Assembly: GCA_900318115.1 (NCBI GenBank)
Contig: ONJJ01000010.1
Location: 22,895 to 86,894, forward strand
Origin: an uncultured Prevotellaceae bacterium
GTDB lineage: Bacteria; Bacteroidota; Bacteroidia; Bacteroidales; Bacteroidaceae
Direction of reading: 5' to 3'
DNA: 64,000 bases
A program made the position numbers and the translations under genes. Below, piece by piece: positions 36,901 through 44,590 of the stretch. The notes beneath the pieces are model-generated. The model worked only from the letters and a program-made list of their open reading frames with translations, did not search any database and was not told the origin of the DNA. How positions within the stretch are numbered: position 1 is the first letter of the stretch; the number at the start of each line of letters is the position of its first letter.

Positions 36901-37217
36901 GCGCCGATGAAGTGCAGCGTGTCGCGGTAGAACGTGTAGAAGCGTTCCAGTTTCTGCTTCAGGTTCTCGAGGTCGATGCGCATGGGGCGCCCTTCGAGTT
37001 GGGGCGGATTGCTGAGGTCGGCTCCGAAGCCGCGTTCCCAGAAAATGGCGAAGTTGGGCGTGAGTGCCATGCGGCTGTAGCTCCAGCGGGCGGTGTCGCT
37101 TTCGAAGTTGTTTTGGCGCAGTTCCTCGGGAATGTAGATTTGCTTGCCGGGAATGTCGATTGCCAGGGCTGAGAGGCAGAGCCCGAAGGCGAGTAGGGTA
37201 GAGAAGTGACGTTTCAT
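33987..37217 (-). CDS. Secreted fusion of a HELGH metallopeptidase-like domain and a GH97 glycosidase
   Basis: 1076 residues with a signal peptide (~1-19). Part 1 (~20-330) has VAHELGHSF (HELGH 156-160), a gluzincin-style zinc site with a plausible Glu ligand in GGGFFEMTSQW (~207); it resembles DUF6055-type domains. A beta-rich linker spans ~340-435. Part 2 (~446-1076) is GH97: LTSPNGRLATTIGL start, AILDEGWYDSNKG, VKGFKVDFLDRDDQ and ESVFGMEEVKW. The Asp in KVDF fits the nucleophile of the retaining alpha-galactosidase subgroup rather than the Glu pair of inverting SusB. This pairing suggests attack on a glycoprotein or proteoglycan-like substrate. It has its own -7 box at 37257-37264. Confidence 0.83.
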   Translation of the reverse strand: MKRHFSTLLAFGLCLSALAIDIPGKQIYIPEELRQNNFESDTARWSYSRMALTPNFAIFWERGFGADLSNPPQLEGRPMRIDLENLKQKLERFYTFYRDTLHFIGAGSNAEKYRMMVMLNYSLEGTAYGGDYDEFIGAFWVAPNRLQDRSLNCVAHELGHSFQMQVHCDKKAQSEQRRASSATDQFIDTQDSDKPEQGRWFGGGFFEMTSQWMLWHVNPYWVRDELYHWQAYQRTPHKAFLHWENIYHSPYVLEWWSQNHGLDIIGDIYKTAQNPEDPADAFIRLAHMTTAQFNDDLFEANRHTIFLDFKHARQETRPYAGHWPQLPTAGAPEAGGFDARMMPRPLRGERIDVEFQGNSSEADAGWRYGFVALLDNGNCQYSPIYNKERARVSYTAPRDHDVKELYLVVMGAPTQRHQSGERGRGRRHAEEQARTFPYNLQVSASRHLTSPNGRLATTIGLKDNQVTYSIELDGQPLLTDGRAALDIDGKDESLKLKLTKQESRKEHIDAFAYRQKSFDATWNAQTFRLTSDLSIEFRAYDDGVAYRFIQTAKQPLVIADEVAVFAPEGDPVTYLAYTTNPKKPEAMAFQNIYTTDQLSKLQDQWAFMPITMDFGRAKVTILESDLEAYPGMFLRPVEGKLQSALARYPKKMEYYSYRGMSHVTETENYIAKTQGARTLPWRVMCVTTDDRQMPTSNLVYALASPNRIGDTSWIHTGKSAWDWWHAWNLKGVPFKAGINMDTYKYYIDFAAQYGLQYAILDEGWYDSNKGELMQSIPEIDVQALVDYGRQKGVGIILWTVFNVLDEHLEEACKKYAAMGVKGFKVDFLDRDDQTAVEMAYRIAEVCARHHLLLDYHGFWKPTGMNRTYPNLVNIESVFGMEEVKWNSDKKDMPLYDVTFPFIRGMAGFVDYTPGAMRNGTRSTYAVVYTQPVSMGTRCHQLATYVIHDSPLTMLADAATAYEAEPDYTRFLASIPNDMDETRVISAKMGEYIVVARRKGSTWWVGGQTNWDARDLTLDLAAALGISGNPHITLYADGPNADNNAEDYAVSQPAFDGKPLHLHLASGGGFVMQVTAQ

Positions 37218-37256
37218 GAGGGAAGGATTATATGTGTGTTATGCTAATTCTGCTTG

Positions 37257-37264
37257 CAAAATTA
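37257..37264 (-). promoter_or_regulatory. Promoter -7 element of the GH97 fusion gene
   Basis: TAATTTTG on the minus strand, 39 bases before ATG 37217. No clear -33. Confidence 0.5.
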
Positions 37265-37476
37265 ACAAATCCTCTTGACTTGACACTCGTTTTGCACTTT
37301 TTTCTTGCAGAAAGGGCTCATTTTTATTGTAGATTAAGGTAGAAATGCTCCCAGAATCCCCATTTCTTGTCACAAATGTAAGCAGTACGTCTGGATTTCA
37401 ATGTCAGATTGCCTATTCTCTCGCAATAGCGTTCCAACCTCCATCAACCCTAACCATCCATCCTGATGCAAACTTC

Positions 37477-37539
37477 AGACGCAAGTTGCGTCCGTACAGA
37501 CGCAGCTTGCGTCTGTACGGACGCAGCCTGCGTCTGAAC
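37477..37539. repeat. Three tandem 21-bp palindromic units
   Basis: Units of 21 bp begin at 37477, 37498 and 37519. Each is a near-palindrome GACGCA..TGCGTC separated by GTAC-type spacers (CGTAC, GTACG). They lie at the 5' edge of the AraC remnant and probably interrupt it. Confidence 0.8.
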
Positions 37540-37760
37540 TATGTACTTATCTTTCCAGTTTCAAACGCGACTTCCAGAGCATCTATGGCGAGACGCCTGC
37601 CAGATGAATTCGTGAGAAGCGATTGTCGAAAGCCCATCAGATGCTCCAGTCGTCGCAGATGTCCGTGGCTGATGTGGCCTACAGTCTCGGTTTCGAGAAT
37701 CCCACGCACTTCAGCCGTATCTTCAAGCAGCAATATGGTGTGGCGCCATCAGCACTGTGA
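37530..37760 (+). pseudogene. AraC-family regulator remnant, C-terminal DNA-binding part with in-frame TGA
   Basis: Reading 37530-37760 gives SSFKRDFQSIYGETPAR, then TGA (37605-37607) where AraC proteins have Trp, then IREKRLSKAHQMLQSSQMSV and SLGFENPTHFSRIFKQQYGV, ending at TGA 37758. Both helix-turn-helices of an AraC/XylS C-terminal domain are recognisable. The N-terminal effector domain is gone, and the three 21-bp repeats sit at the break. A single G-to-A change explains the stop. The rest of 37265-37476 shows no gene. Confidence 0.85.
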
Positions 37761-37764
37761 CTGC

Positions 37765-38637
37765 TTATTTCCCTCTGTTCACTATCTCCTCGTGGAAGAA
37801 ATAGTTTACCACCACGGGCGGTTCGCCATGACGCGAGCGCACGGAGTCGTCGTTGCGGACGTAGGGTAGTCCCTCAGCCTCGCAGAAGGCCCGCATCTGC
37901 ATATCGAGTTGCATCCAGTAGGAGCGGTCTTTTTTCGTATAGATGTCGTGGTAGAGCTGATCCAGTTCGGGATGGTGCTCATGAACCCATGCGAGAATCT
38001 TTCCCTTGTAGTCGCCGCGCAGGTTCAGGTTCTCTAACCATACGAGGTTGCAGCAGTCCTTGGCCTTGCGGATGATGGCCTCGACATCAGTGATGCCGGG
38101 GAAGATGGGCGAGATGAAACAGGTAGTCTCAACGCCTGCCTCATAGAACTGGCGCATAGCCTCCAGGCGACGCTCGATGCTGACGGCTACGTCCATCTCG
38201 CGGCGGAACGACTCGTCGAGCGTGTTGATACTCCACGACACACGGGCATGCGGAAAGGTCTTGATGAGGTCCAGGTCGCGCAGCACAAGGTCCGACTTCG
38301 TGGCGATGCTCACGCTGATGCCGCTACCCTGCAATTGTTCGAGCAAAGCTCGGGTGCGCTTGTATTTAGCCTCGTGCGGCTGGTAGCAGTCGGTCACGGA
38401 ACCGAAGAAGGCTTCCTTGCCCGCATACCGCTTGGCATTCTTAATCTCAGGCCAGTATTTCACGTCGATGAACTCGCCCCACGGCTCCGGATGATTCGTA
38501 AAACGCTTCATGAACGAGGCGTAGCAGTACTTGCAGCCGTGCAGACAGCCCACGTAGGGATTCACCGAGAAGTCGGCCACCGGCAGGTTCGACTTAGTCA
38601 TCACCGACTTCACTTCAATTTCTTGTATCTTCACCAT
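37765..38637 (-). CDS. Radical SAM protein of the spore-photolyase-like (SPL) family
   Basis: 290 residues. The iron-sulfur motif is CLHGCKYCYA (C31-x3-C35-x2-C38), preceded by FSVNPYVG as in the SPL/Rv2578c group. VSWSINTLDESFRREM and CFISPIFPGITD are the SAM-binding strands. No C-terminal SPASM cluster is visible. The family is widespread and its substrate unknown; repair of DNA photoproducts is only a family-name inference. It is the last gene of a same-strand set with an esterase, GNAT and adenylation enzyme (gaps of 17-47 bases). Confidence 0.85.
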   Translation of the reverse strand: MVKIQEIEVKSVMTKSNLPVADFSVNPYVGCLHGCKYCYASFMKRFTNHPEPWGEFIDVKYWPEIKNAKRYAGKEAFFGSVTDCYQPHEAKYKRTRALLEQLQGSGISVSIATKSDLVLRDLDLIKTFPHARVSWSINTLDESFRREMDVAVSIERRLEAMRQFYEAGVETTCFISPIFPGITDVEAIIRKAKDCCNLVWLENLNLRGDYKGKILAWVHEHHPELDQLYHDIYTKKDRSYWMQLDMQMRAFCEAEGLPYVRNDDSVRSRHGEPPVVVNYFFHEEIVNRGK

Positions 38638-38654
38638 GATAATTTTCGATTTTA

Positions 38655-39347
38655 CTATTTTCGATTTACTATTTTATTGATGCACCACGCAAAGCCCTTG
38701 GCGGTACGGCGGGCACCATCCACGAAATGATTGCCCGTGTTCCATTCCAGTGTCGTGTTGTCGGAACCGAGTGTCTGCTTCAAGTGCTCATGCTCCCAAC
38801 GGATGTTATTGCCAACCTGCGCAATGGCCTTGTTACGTGTATGCTCCTCGCGGTCGCCAAGGCTGAGATAGACGTAATGTGTCTTGACGGGATGCTGACG
38901 GGCATAGTCCTGCCATCCGGCAATCCATACCGAGGGTGACATGGCTGCAATGGCGGTAAAACAATCGGACTCAGAGCCTGACCAAAGGGAAAAGAGACCG
39001 CCAAGGCTGTAGCCGCCTAAGACAATTGGGAGCTCACCATATTCCTGATGCAAAGAGGGAATCAACTCGTCTGTGATAAAACGGAGTGTCTCTCCCGCAT
39101 GTTCACCCACGGCCTGACGTTTCGAAATGGCAGGGTCGTGCCACGGAGTGAGTTCCACTTCCCAGTCGCCGATAGCAGAGGCTGCCATGACGAACGGCAC
39201 GTCTATAGCCTCTCTAATCATCGCCACTTCGTTGTCTATGCTCCCACGTTCCTGAGCGCCCAGTGTCTGGACGAGCAATGCTTTCGGCTTCTCGCCTTCG
39301 TTATAGAGCAGGCACTCACGCCCGCCAATCTGTAATGTCTGTTTCAT
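38655..39347 (-). CDS. Alpha/beta-hydrolase, esterase D-like
   Basis: 230 residues. The nucleophile elbow is VLGGYSLGGLFS (Ser ~114); the acid may be Asp in VYLSLGDREEHT and the base His in NTGNHFVDG, giving a complete triad. There is no signal peptide, so it is cytoplasmic. Neighbours suggest it acts on a small acyl compound; family members range from carboxylesterases to siderophore-ester hydrolases. A TAATTTTG box at 39356-39363 lies just upstream, so an extra promoter is possible. Confidence 0.78.
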   Translation of the reverse strand: MKQTLQIGGRECLLYNEGEKPKALLVQTLGAQERGSIDNEVAMIREAIDVPFVMAASAIGDWEVELTPWHDPAISKRQAVGEHAGETLRFITDELIPSLHQEYGELPIVLGGYSLGGLFSLWSGSESDCFTAIAAMSPSVWIAGWQDYARQHPVKTHYVYLSLGDREEHTRNKAIAQVGNNIRWEHEHLKQTLGSDNTTLEWNTGNHFVDGARRTAKGFAWCINKIVNRK

Positions 39348-39368
39348 ATTGATTGCAAAATTACATTT

Positions 39369-39854
39369 TTATTCCGAAAATGACAAATGCATCATATCTT
39401 TCATGTCGCAGAAGCCAAGGACGGAATATAACAGACGACCGGCTTCGGAGGTTTCGAGATAGATCTTCTTGATGCCACGGGAGAGTGCTGCGCCTACCAG
39501 CCAGCGGACAATGCGTTTTCCCGTGCCGTGTCCCTGATGCTCGGGGCGCACGTAGATGTTCATCAGATAAGCGCAGTGCCCTGTGGGGTTGTCGGGCGAC
39601 GGCATCTCATCGTAGAGGCACAGACCGCCACAGCCGACAATTTCTCCATCTTCCTCGGCGAAGCAAGCTATATGACTGCCATTCGCTAAAGCCTTGCGGT
39701 AGTAGTCGAGGTTCTGCTGACGGAGTGCGGCGGTTTCTGCATCGGCGGGGATGGAGAACACGCAATGCAGCACCTCCATACGCCAATGTATCAGCAGGTC
39801 AAGGTCATCAAGTGATGCCTGACGGATCACGATATCTGTTTCTTTTTCCATCAT
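39369..39854 (-). CDS. GNAT-family N-acetyltransferase
   Basis: 161 residues with the GNAT core: IRQASLDDLDLLIHWRMEVL (motif C), CFAEEDGEIVGCGGLCLY, YLMNIYVRPEHQGHGTGKRI (acetyl-CoA-binding motif A, Q/RxxGxG/A) and IYLETSEAGRLLYSVLGF (motif B). It acetylates an unknown amine in the cytoplasm. It is 47 bases downstream of the adenylation gene and 21 bases upstream of the esterase gene. Confidence 0.87.
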   Translation of the reverse strand: MMEKETDIVIRQASLDDLDLLIHWRMEVLHCVFSIPADAETAALRQQNLDYYRKALANGSHIACFAEEDGEIVGCGGLCLYDEMPSPDNPTGHCAYLMNIYVRPEHQGHGTGKRIVRWLVGAALSRGIKKIYLETSEAGRLLYSVLGFCDMKDMMHLSFSE

Positions 39855-39901
39855 GCGGTAGCAGATTATTTACTTTTCACTTTTCACTATTCTCTTTTCA
39901 C

Positions 39902-41347
39902 TTAGGCGTAAAGTCGTCCCTCCTTTCTGACGATTGGCAGTGCCCGGCGGTCCACCTTGCCGTTGGGAGTCATCGGCAGCGAGGGCATGGTGACAAAGAA
40001 CTCAGGAATCATAAACGACGTGAGATGGTCGGCCAACGAACGCTTCAACGTATTCAGACTGAATCTCTTACTGCGAGGCACAATGTAAGCCACAAGGTAT
40101 GACAACCCGTCGGTGTCGGTCTGTGGACACACCACGGCGGTCTCCACCTCCTGCTGGTCGCACAGCACGTTCTCCACCTCGTCGCTCTCCACGCGCTTAC
40201 CCATAATCATCACCTGCTTGTCCTTGCGGTGGAGGAATGCCAGATTCTTGCTTTGACAAGCCTCCCCTTGGGCCGAGCGACCGTCGGGCAACACATAGCC
40301 GAGGTCACCACTGCGATAGACGCGGCGGCCATCGGGCATCGTAGTGAAATTGGCATTTTCAGGCACATCGCCCTGATAGCCGAGGGAGATACCATCGCCG
40401 AAAATACAGATTTCGCCCGTCTCGCCATCCTTCACGGGTTGTAGGTGGTCGTCGAGAATTTCGATGCTCGTGCCGAGGACGGCCTTGCCGATGGGGAATG
40501 TTCCGTCAGCCAGTGGCTGGGCATTATCCACACGGAAGTAGGAGGCGCAGACGGTGGTTTCGCTGGGGCCGTAGGTGTTGTAGATCATCACATCCTGCGT
40601 GCGCAGACGGTCGATGTATTTGGCACGAATCACGTCACCGCCGCTAATCAGCAAGCGCAGCGAACGGGGGATCCGGGGAAGCTTGTTCATCTCTAATAGT
40701 AAATAAGGAAAACTGCTGAGCATCGTCACCTGGTTGCGGTCGATGTACTCCATCAGTCGGCGGATGTCGGCCTTGGTCTCTTCAGAGGGGATGCAGAGCG
40801 TGGCACCGCTGAGCAACGTAGTAAAGACCTCCTCCACGAAGATGTCGAACGAGCAGACGGAGTGCTGCAGCATATGGTCGTCCGGCAGGGGATGAAATTC
40901 GTGCTGGAAAGCACGGACGTAGTGCAGCACATTCTTGTTTGTCACCATCACGCCCTTGGGCTTGCCCGTCGTACCACTGGTGTAGAGAATATAGGCGAGG
41001 TCGTTCACCTTATTTATATTATTATGTATATCCTGTATGCCTTCGTCCTTCACCACAAAGTCGCAGCCCTCCATCATATACTTGATGCGCTCCTTGGGGA
41101 ACGAGGGTTCGGCAGGCACATACGCTGCTCCCGACTTCAATGCTGCCAGGATGGTGGCAATCATCTCCACCGAATGGCTCATCACGATGCCCACCTTGGC
41201 TGGCTGCTTCACGGGGAAACCACCAGCGATTTCGGTTGCCAATGCGTCCAGTTCGCCATACGTCAGGCACTTCTTTTCGTCCATCACGGCCACTGCATCG
41301 GGACGCATCGTCACTTGCTGTTTGAATACATCATAAATCGTTTCCAT
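39902..41347 (-). CDS. Stand-alone amino-acid adenylation (AMP-binding) enzyme
   Basis: 481 residues from ATG 41347. ANL-superfamily core motifs: A3 AYILYTSGTTGKPKGVMV, A5 NTYGPSETTVCAS, A7 YRSGDLGYVLPDG, A8 KQVMIMGKRVESDEVE and A10 TPNGKVDRRALP. The signature is that of NRPS-like or DltA-like A domains, yet no carrier-protein or condensation domain is fused or adjacent. It would activate a carboxylic acid as its adenylate. Between A7 and A8 a ~13-residue insert (RSAQGEACQSK) is encoded by a palindromic repeat-like sequence near 40252-40284. It is preceded by a promoter at 41384-41391 and an AraC regulator. Confidence 0.85.
   Translation of the reverse strand: METIYDVFKQQVTMRPDAVAVMDEKKCLTYGELDALATEIAGGFPVKQPAKVGIVMSHSVEMIATILAALKSGAAYVPAEPSFPKERIKYMMEGCDFVVKDEGIQDIHNNINKVNDLAYILYTSGTTGKPKGVMVTNKNVLHYVRAFQHEFHPLPDDHMLQHSVCSFDIFVEEVFTTLLSGATLCIPSEETKADIRRLMEYIDRNQVTMLSSFPYLLLEMNKLPRIPRSLRLLISGGDVIRAKYIDRLRTQDVMIYNTYGPSETTVCASYFRVDNAQPLADGTFPIGKAVLGTSIEILDDHLQPVKDGETGEICIFGDGISLGYQGDVPENANFTTMPDGRRVYRSGDLGYVLPDGRSAQGEACQSKNLAFLHRKDKQVMIMGKRVESDEVENVLCDQQEVETAVVCPQTDTDGLSYLVAYIVPRSKRFSLNTLKRSLADHLTSFMIPEFFVTMPSLPMTPNGKVDRRALPIVRKEGRLYA
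40252..40284. repeat. Repeat-like insert inside the adenylation gene
   Basis: CTTGGGCCGAGCGACC here matches CTTTGGGCCGAGCGG at 7830-7845 and shares the flanking TGACAAGCC/TGTCGAGCG pattern. It is read in frame as DGRSAQGEACQSK, between conserved blocks where homologues have a short turn. Confidence 0.55.
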
Positions 41348-41383
41348 ATTTGTCTTGCTTTTATTGTTTCTTGTTTTCGGGTG

Positions 41384-41391
41384 CAAAGGTA
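41384..41391 (-). promoter_or_regulatory. Promoter of the adenylation gene set
   Basis: TACCTTTG on the minus strand, 37 bases before ATG 41347; TTG at 41414-41416 gives a 22-base spacer. Confidence 0.65.
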
Positions 41392-41449
41392 CGGACTTTT
41401 TCCCAATGCATTGCAAGACAAATAACGACGGAAATGTCACTTTTCGGGA

Positions 41450-42331
41450 CTATCCTTTTTCTCTATACTCTAAGGGTGTCATCGCCATGTGTTTCTTGAA
41501 CAGGCGGACGAAGTAGGTGGCGGTATCGAAGTGCAGCTTTGCGGCGATGTCAGCAACCGGGAGTGTGGTGTATTTCAGTTGTCTGCAGGCTTCGGCCAAT
41601 ATCTGGTCGAGGATGTAGGTCTTGGCCGACTTGCCGAGCGACTGGCGCACGATCTTGTTCAGGTAGTTGGGCGTGATGCAGAGGCGGTCGGCATAGAATT
41701 CCGTGCCGTGTTCCTCGCGGAAGTGGTCACTTACCAACTGCACGAAGTCATCCATGTAGCGGCTCACGGGGATGTCCTGCAGACTGCGCTGAACGGGTTC
41801 CACATGCTGTGCATCCACCATCGGCACCCGTTGCAGAAGCATCATCGTCTCGTAGAGCATGGCCCGCAGGATGTGCTGGTCTTTCTGGGCATAGTCTGTT
41901 ATCTCGCCGCGCATCTCCTGATAGAGCGTGAGGATGCGGCCGAAGGCGGCTTCGTCCGTCATCAGGAACGGACTGCTGCGGTCTGCCTTTAGATAGCTGA
42001 AGCGGTCGAGAAAGTGCGGGTCGCTGAAGAACGAGAGCAGGAATTCCTTCTCGAATATCAGGTTCAGGGCCTCTATCTGCGGTTCTGCCTCGAACGACCA
42101 CACCTCGCCTGGAATGGAGCAGATAATCAGCCCCTTCTCCAGCCGACGCGATTTTCCATTGACTGCAATCACGTCAGAGCCGTCCAGCACCAGCGTGATG
42201 CTGTAGAAGGTCTCACTGAACACGAGCGTGCGCCTGATGTCGGGCATCATCTTCTCGTAGCTGATGACATCCACCAACAGCTCGTCGCCATATTTGTGTT
42301 TATAGAATTTATATACTGGTATTTTCTTCAT
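41450..42331 (-). CDS. AraC-family transcriptional regulator
   Basis: 293 residues. The N-terminal cupin-like region spans ~30-150 (ITLVLDGSDVIAVNGKSRRL). The C-terminal double helix-turn-helix (~190-290) has FYADRLCITPNYLNKIVRQ and PVADIAAKLHFDTATYFVRLFKKHMAMTP in pieces. It lies directly upstream of the adenylation-GNAT-esterase-radical SAM set on the same strand and is the best candidate to control it. A TATCTTTG -7 box at 42375-42382 precedes it. Confidence 0.88.
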   Translation of the reverse strand: MKKIPVYKFYKHKYGDELLVDVISYEKMMPDIRRTLVFSETFYSITLVLDGSDVIAVNGKSRRLEKGLIICSIPGEVWSFEAEPQIEALNLIFEKEFLLSFFSDPHFLDRFSYLKADRSSPFLMTDEAAFGRILTLYQEMRGEITDYAQKDQHILRAMLYETMMLLQRVPMVDAQHVEPVQRSLQDIPVSRYMDDFVQLVSDHFREEHGTEFYADRLCITPNYLNKIVRQSLGKSAKTYILDQILAEACRQLKYTTLPVADIAAKLHFDTATYFVRLFKKHMAMTPLEYREKG

Positions 42332-42382
42332 TTTAGTATTTCTGCCAGGAACTGTAACATCGCAAATCTTGCGACAAAGATA

Positions 42383-42757
42383 CTGGATTAATGTTGAATA
42401 GCCAAATAAACTACAAAATAGCGTATATTATGCGACGTTTTTTCAAGAAAATCGTCTGAATCCAACGTGTAATTGGAAAAATTGATGATTTTGGGTCACG
42501 TTCATAACCTCTTGAGAGGCTAAAGGACAACGAGACAAAGGCTGAGTTGCTCATGCGCAGTACGTACCTGCTTGAATACTCTTTGAACTATATCCTGACA
42601 TTGAGACTATATACAATCTGACACACTCTCTGAGGATGAACTTTGCCCAGAAGTGCGACAAGGAAGCTGGACGTAAGAGCATCAAGAGGGATTTTCAAAT
42701 AATCTCTACTCTTTAATATCAAAGGAGCATCCGGACAGGTTTGGGTGCTCTTTTTTT
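42383..42757 (+). pseudogene. Decayed intergenic region ending in an intact terminator
   Basis: Short open stretches (RLKDNETKAELLMRSTYLL near 42523; MNFAQKCDKEAGRKSIKR near 42635-42712) end at stops a few codons apart, as in a degraded plus-strand gene. It finishes with a good terminator: GAGCATCC (42725-42732), GGGTGCTC (42743-42750), then seven Ts (42751-42757). I cannot name the original gene. Confidence 0.45.
42725..42757 (+). terminator. Rho-independent terminator of a lost gene
   Basis: An 8-bp stem (one T-G) GAGCATCC/GGGTGCTC with a 10-base loop is followed by TTTTTTT. No intact gene precedes it on this strand. Confidence 0.85.
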
Positions 42758-42844
42758 CTTAGCCTATTTCGTAAATACAGTTAAAAAAGCAATACCACGT
42801 TGCTTTTTTTGTCAATTTTGCGCATACATCCTGTACAATTTGAC

Positions 42845-42852
42845 TATCTTTG
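42845..42852 (+). promoter_or_regulatory. Promoter -7 element of the GH3 gene
   Basis: TATCTTTG, 58 bases before ATG 42910; TTTG at 42817-42820 is 24 bases upstream, slightly long. Confidence 0.55.
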
Positions 42853-42909
42853 TCGCCGCTAAAAAAATTGAGCCACTTGGAACATACAAATATATCATAA
42901 TAACAAAAG

Positions 42910-44076
42910 ATGAAAAAGAAAATTTTGCAGATGCTGGCCGCCATCCTCTCCTGCGGCTTTGTCTTGACATCATGTACCGACGACGACACCACTGCTCCCA
43001 TGCCAGAGGACGAGGTAGAAGCGCAGTTGCAGCAGATGACGCTCCGCGAAAAAGTCGGGCAGATGTTCTTTGCCCGCATGGAATCGCTCGATAGCACCAT
43101 CCATTGGACCAACTATGCCGACCTGCAAGAGAACCCGATGACCGAGTTGAACAGCAACATTCGCAACATCAACAAAGACTACCCTGTCGGCGGTATCATT
43201 CTCTATGCATGGAACATTCAGGACGAACCCCAACTGGCCAGCCTCATATCCGACATCCGGTCGCTCAACGGCCAGCCCCTGCTCTGCATCGACGAAGAGG
43301 GCGGGCGCATTGCCCGTATTGCCAACAACCCCAACTTCAACGTCGAGGTGATAAGTCCGATGAGTGAAATCGGCAAGACCGGTGACCCCGCGAATGCCTA
43401 TCACGCAGGCAATGTCATCGGCCAATACCTGACGAAATACGGTTTCGACATCAACTTCGCTCCCGTAGCCGACGTAAACACCAATCCCGATAACATCATC
43501 ATTGGCAACCGTGCGTTCTCCGATGATCCGCAGGTGGCCGCCCCGATGGTGGTCAACTACCTGCAAGGACTGAAAGATGCCGGCATCACCGGGTGCATCA
43601 AGCACTTCCCCGGTCATGGCGACGTGAAGACCGACACCCATTATGGATATGCCAGCACGCAGAAGACATGGGACGAGATGCTGGGATGCGAGATGATCAC
43701 CTTCAAGGCTGGCATACAATGGGGCTGCCAGCTCATCATGACTGCCCATATCGGCACCCCCGGCATCACCGGCAACGACGTGCCCGCCACGATGTCGTCT
43801 GTTGTACTGCAAGACAAGCTGCGCCGCGAATTAGGCTATCAGAACATCATCATCACCGACGGCATGGAGATGGGAGCCATCACCCAGCAGTACACCAGTG
43901 GTCAGGCTGCCGTTGGCAGCATCCAGGCGGGCGTCGATATTGTGCTGGGACCCAAGAACTACGTGGAGGCTTTCGATGCTGTGGTCAAAGCTGTGGAAAA
44001 TGGCACCATTACCGAGGAACGCATCAACCAGAGCGTGCGCCGCATACTGAAACTGAAGAAGCAAATCAGACGCTGA
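42910..44076 (+). CDS. GH3-family beta-N-acetylhexosaminidase-like lipoprotein
   Basis: 388 residues with a lipobox (VLTSC, Cys 22). This is a single GH3 N-terminal barrel without the C-terminal sandwich, like NagZ. Motifs: LCIDEEGGRIARI (~125-137), GCIKHFPGHGDVKTDTH (~228-244, the His/Asp dyad loop of NagZ) and IIITDGMEMGAI (nucleophile Asp ~317). NagZ enzymes are cytoplasmic, but this one is exported and anchored, so it probably acts on peptidoglycan fragments or host glycans outside the inner membrane. Confidence 0.88.
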   Translation: MKKKILQMLAAILSCGFVLTSCTDDDTTAPMPEDEVEAQLQQMTLREKVGQMFFARMESLDSTIHWTNYADLQENPMTELNSNIRNINKDYPVGGIILYAWNIQDEPQLASLISDIRSLNGQPLLCIDEEGGRIARIANNPNFNVEVISPMSEIGKTGDPANAYHAGNVIGQYLTKYGFDINFAPVADVNTNPDNIIIGNRAFSDDPQVAAPMVVNYLQGLKDAGITGCIKHFPGHGDVKTDTHYGYASTQKTWDEMLGCEMITFKAGIQWGCQLIMTAHIGTPGITGNDVPATMSSVVLQDKLRRELGYQNIIITDGMEMGAITQQYTSGQAAVGSIQAGVDIVLGPKNYVEAFDAVVKAVENGTITEERINQSVRRILKLKKQIRR

Positions 44077-44139
44077 CTCCACGGGTGGGCCTGCAGCGCT
44101 ACAAGTCCTACTTATCAATCGTTGGAACGGTGTTGCACT

Positions 44140-44580
44140 CTATGATGTTGGATTAAGCTTCTGTACCCTTTGTTTGTTGAATATCAGTTTCATGGTCTCT
44201 GGGTCGAGGGGCTTCATAGTGGGTAGTTTCAGACTCTTCACCATGTGCATGGTGCCCTGTTTGTACTTCAGGAAGTGCTCCGTCTTGATGTGGCTCTGAT
44301 AGGCTTCCTCAGAGGCATAGATTTCGAGGATGCGAATCTGCGTGGAGTCCTCGGCAATCTGCATGGGAAAGAGGCAGATGACTCCCGGCTCGCGCTCCAC
44401 GCTCAGTCGGTCCACCTCGTTGGCAAACTTCAGGCATTCCTGCAGATGCTCCGGATAGACTTCGATTTCGGCCAGTCGCACGAGCATTGCCTCGTTATTT
44501 ACTGACGCCGCTTTCCCTTGTGCCATAGCCATGACGGATAGCACAAGGGCGAACAACATAAGAAAGAGTTTCTGTTTCAT
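44140..44580 (-). CDS. Exported antibiotic-biosynthesis-monooxygenase (ABM) domain protein
   Basis: 146 residues with a signal peptide (KLFLMLFALVLSVMAMAQG). The mature part is one ferredoxin-like ABM domain (LVRLAEIEVYPEHLQECLKF, REPGVICLFPM, ILEIYASEEAYQSHIKTEHF). YgiN-type relatives act on quinols as dimers. It is downstream of aldo-keto reductase genes on the same strand. Confidence 0.8.
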   Translation of the reverse strand: MKQKLFLMLFALVLSVMAMAQGKAASVNNEAMLVRLAEIEVYPEHLQECLKFANEVDRLSVEREPGVICLFPMQIAEDSTQIRILEIYASEEAYQSHIKTEHFLKYKQGTMHMVKSLKLPTMKPLDPETMKLIFNKQRVQKLNPTS

Positions 44581-44590
44581 TTACACTAAA

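Noticed and set aside
37605-37607. TGA read as selenocysteine or tryptophan in the AraC remnant
   Set aside because: The N-terminal half is missing as well, and nearby genes use TGA as stop.
37345-37869. A 174-codon frame through the AraC remnant
   Set aside because: It is in the wrong frame; the recognisable AraC sequence is in another frame and has a stop.
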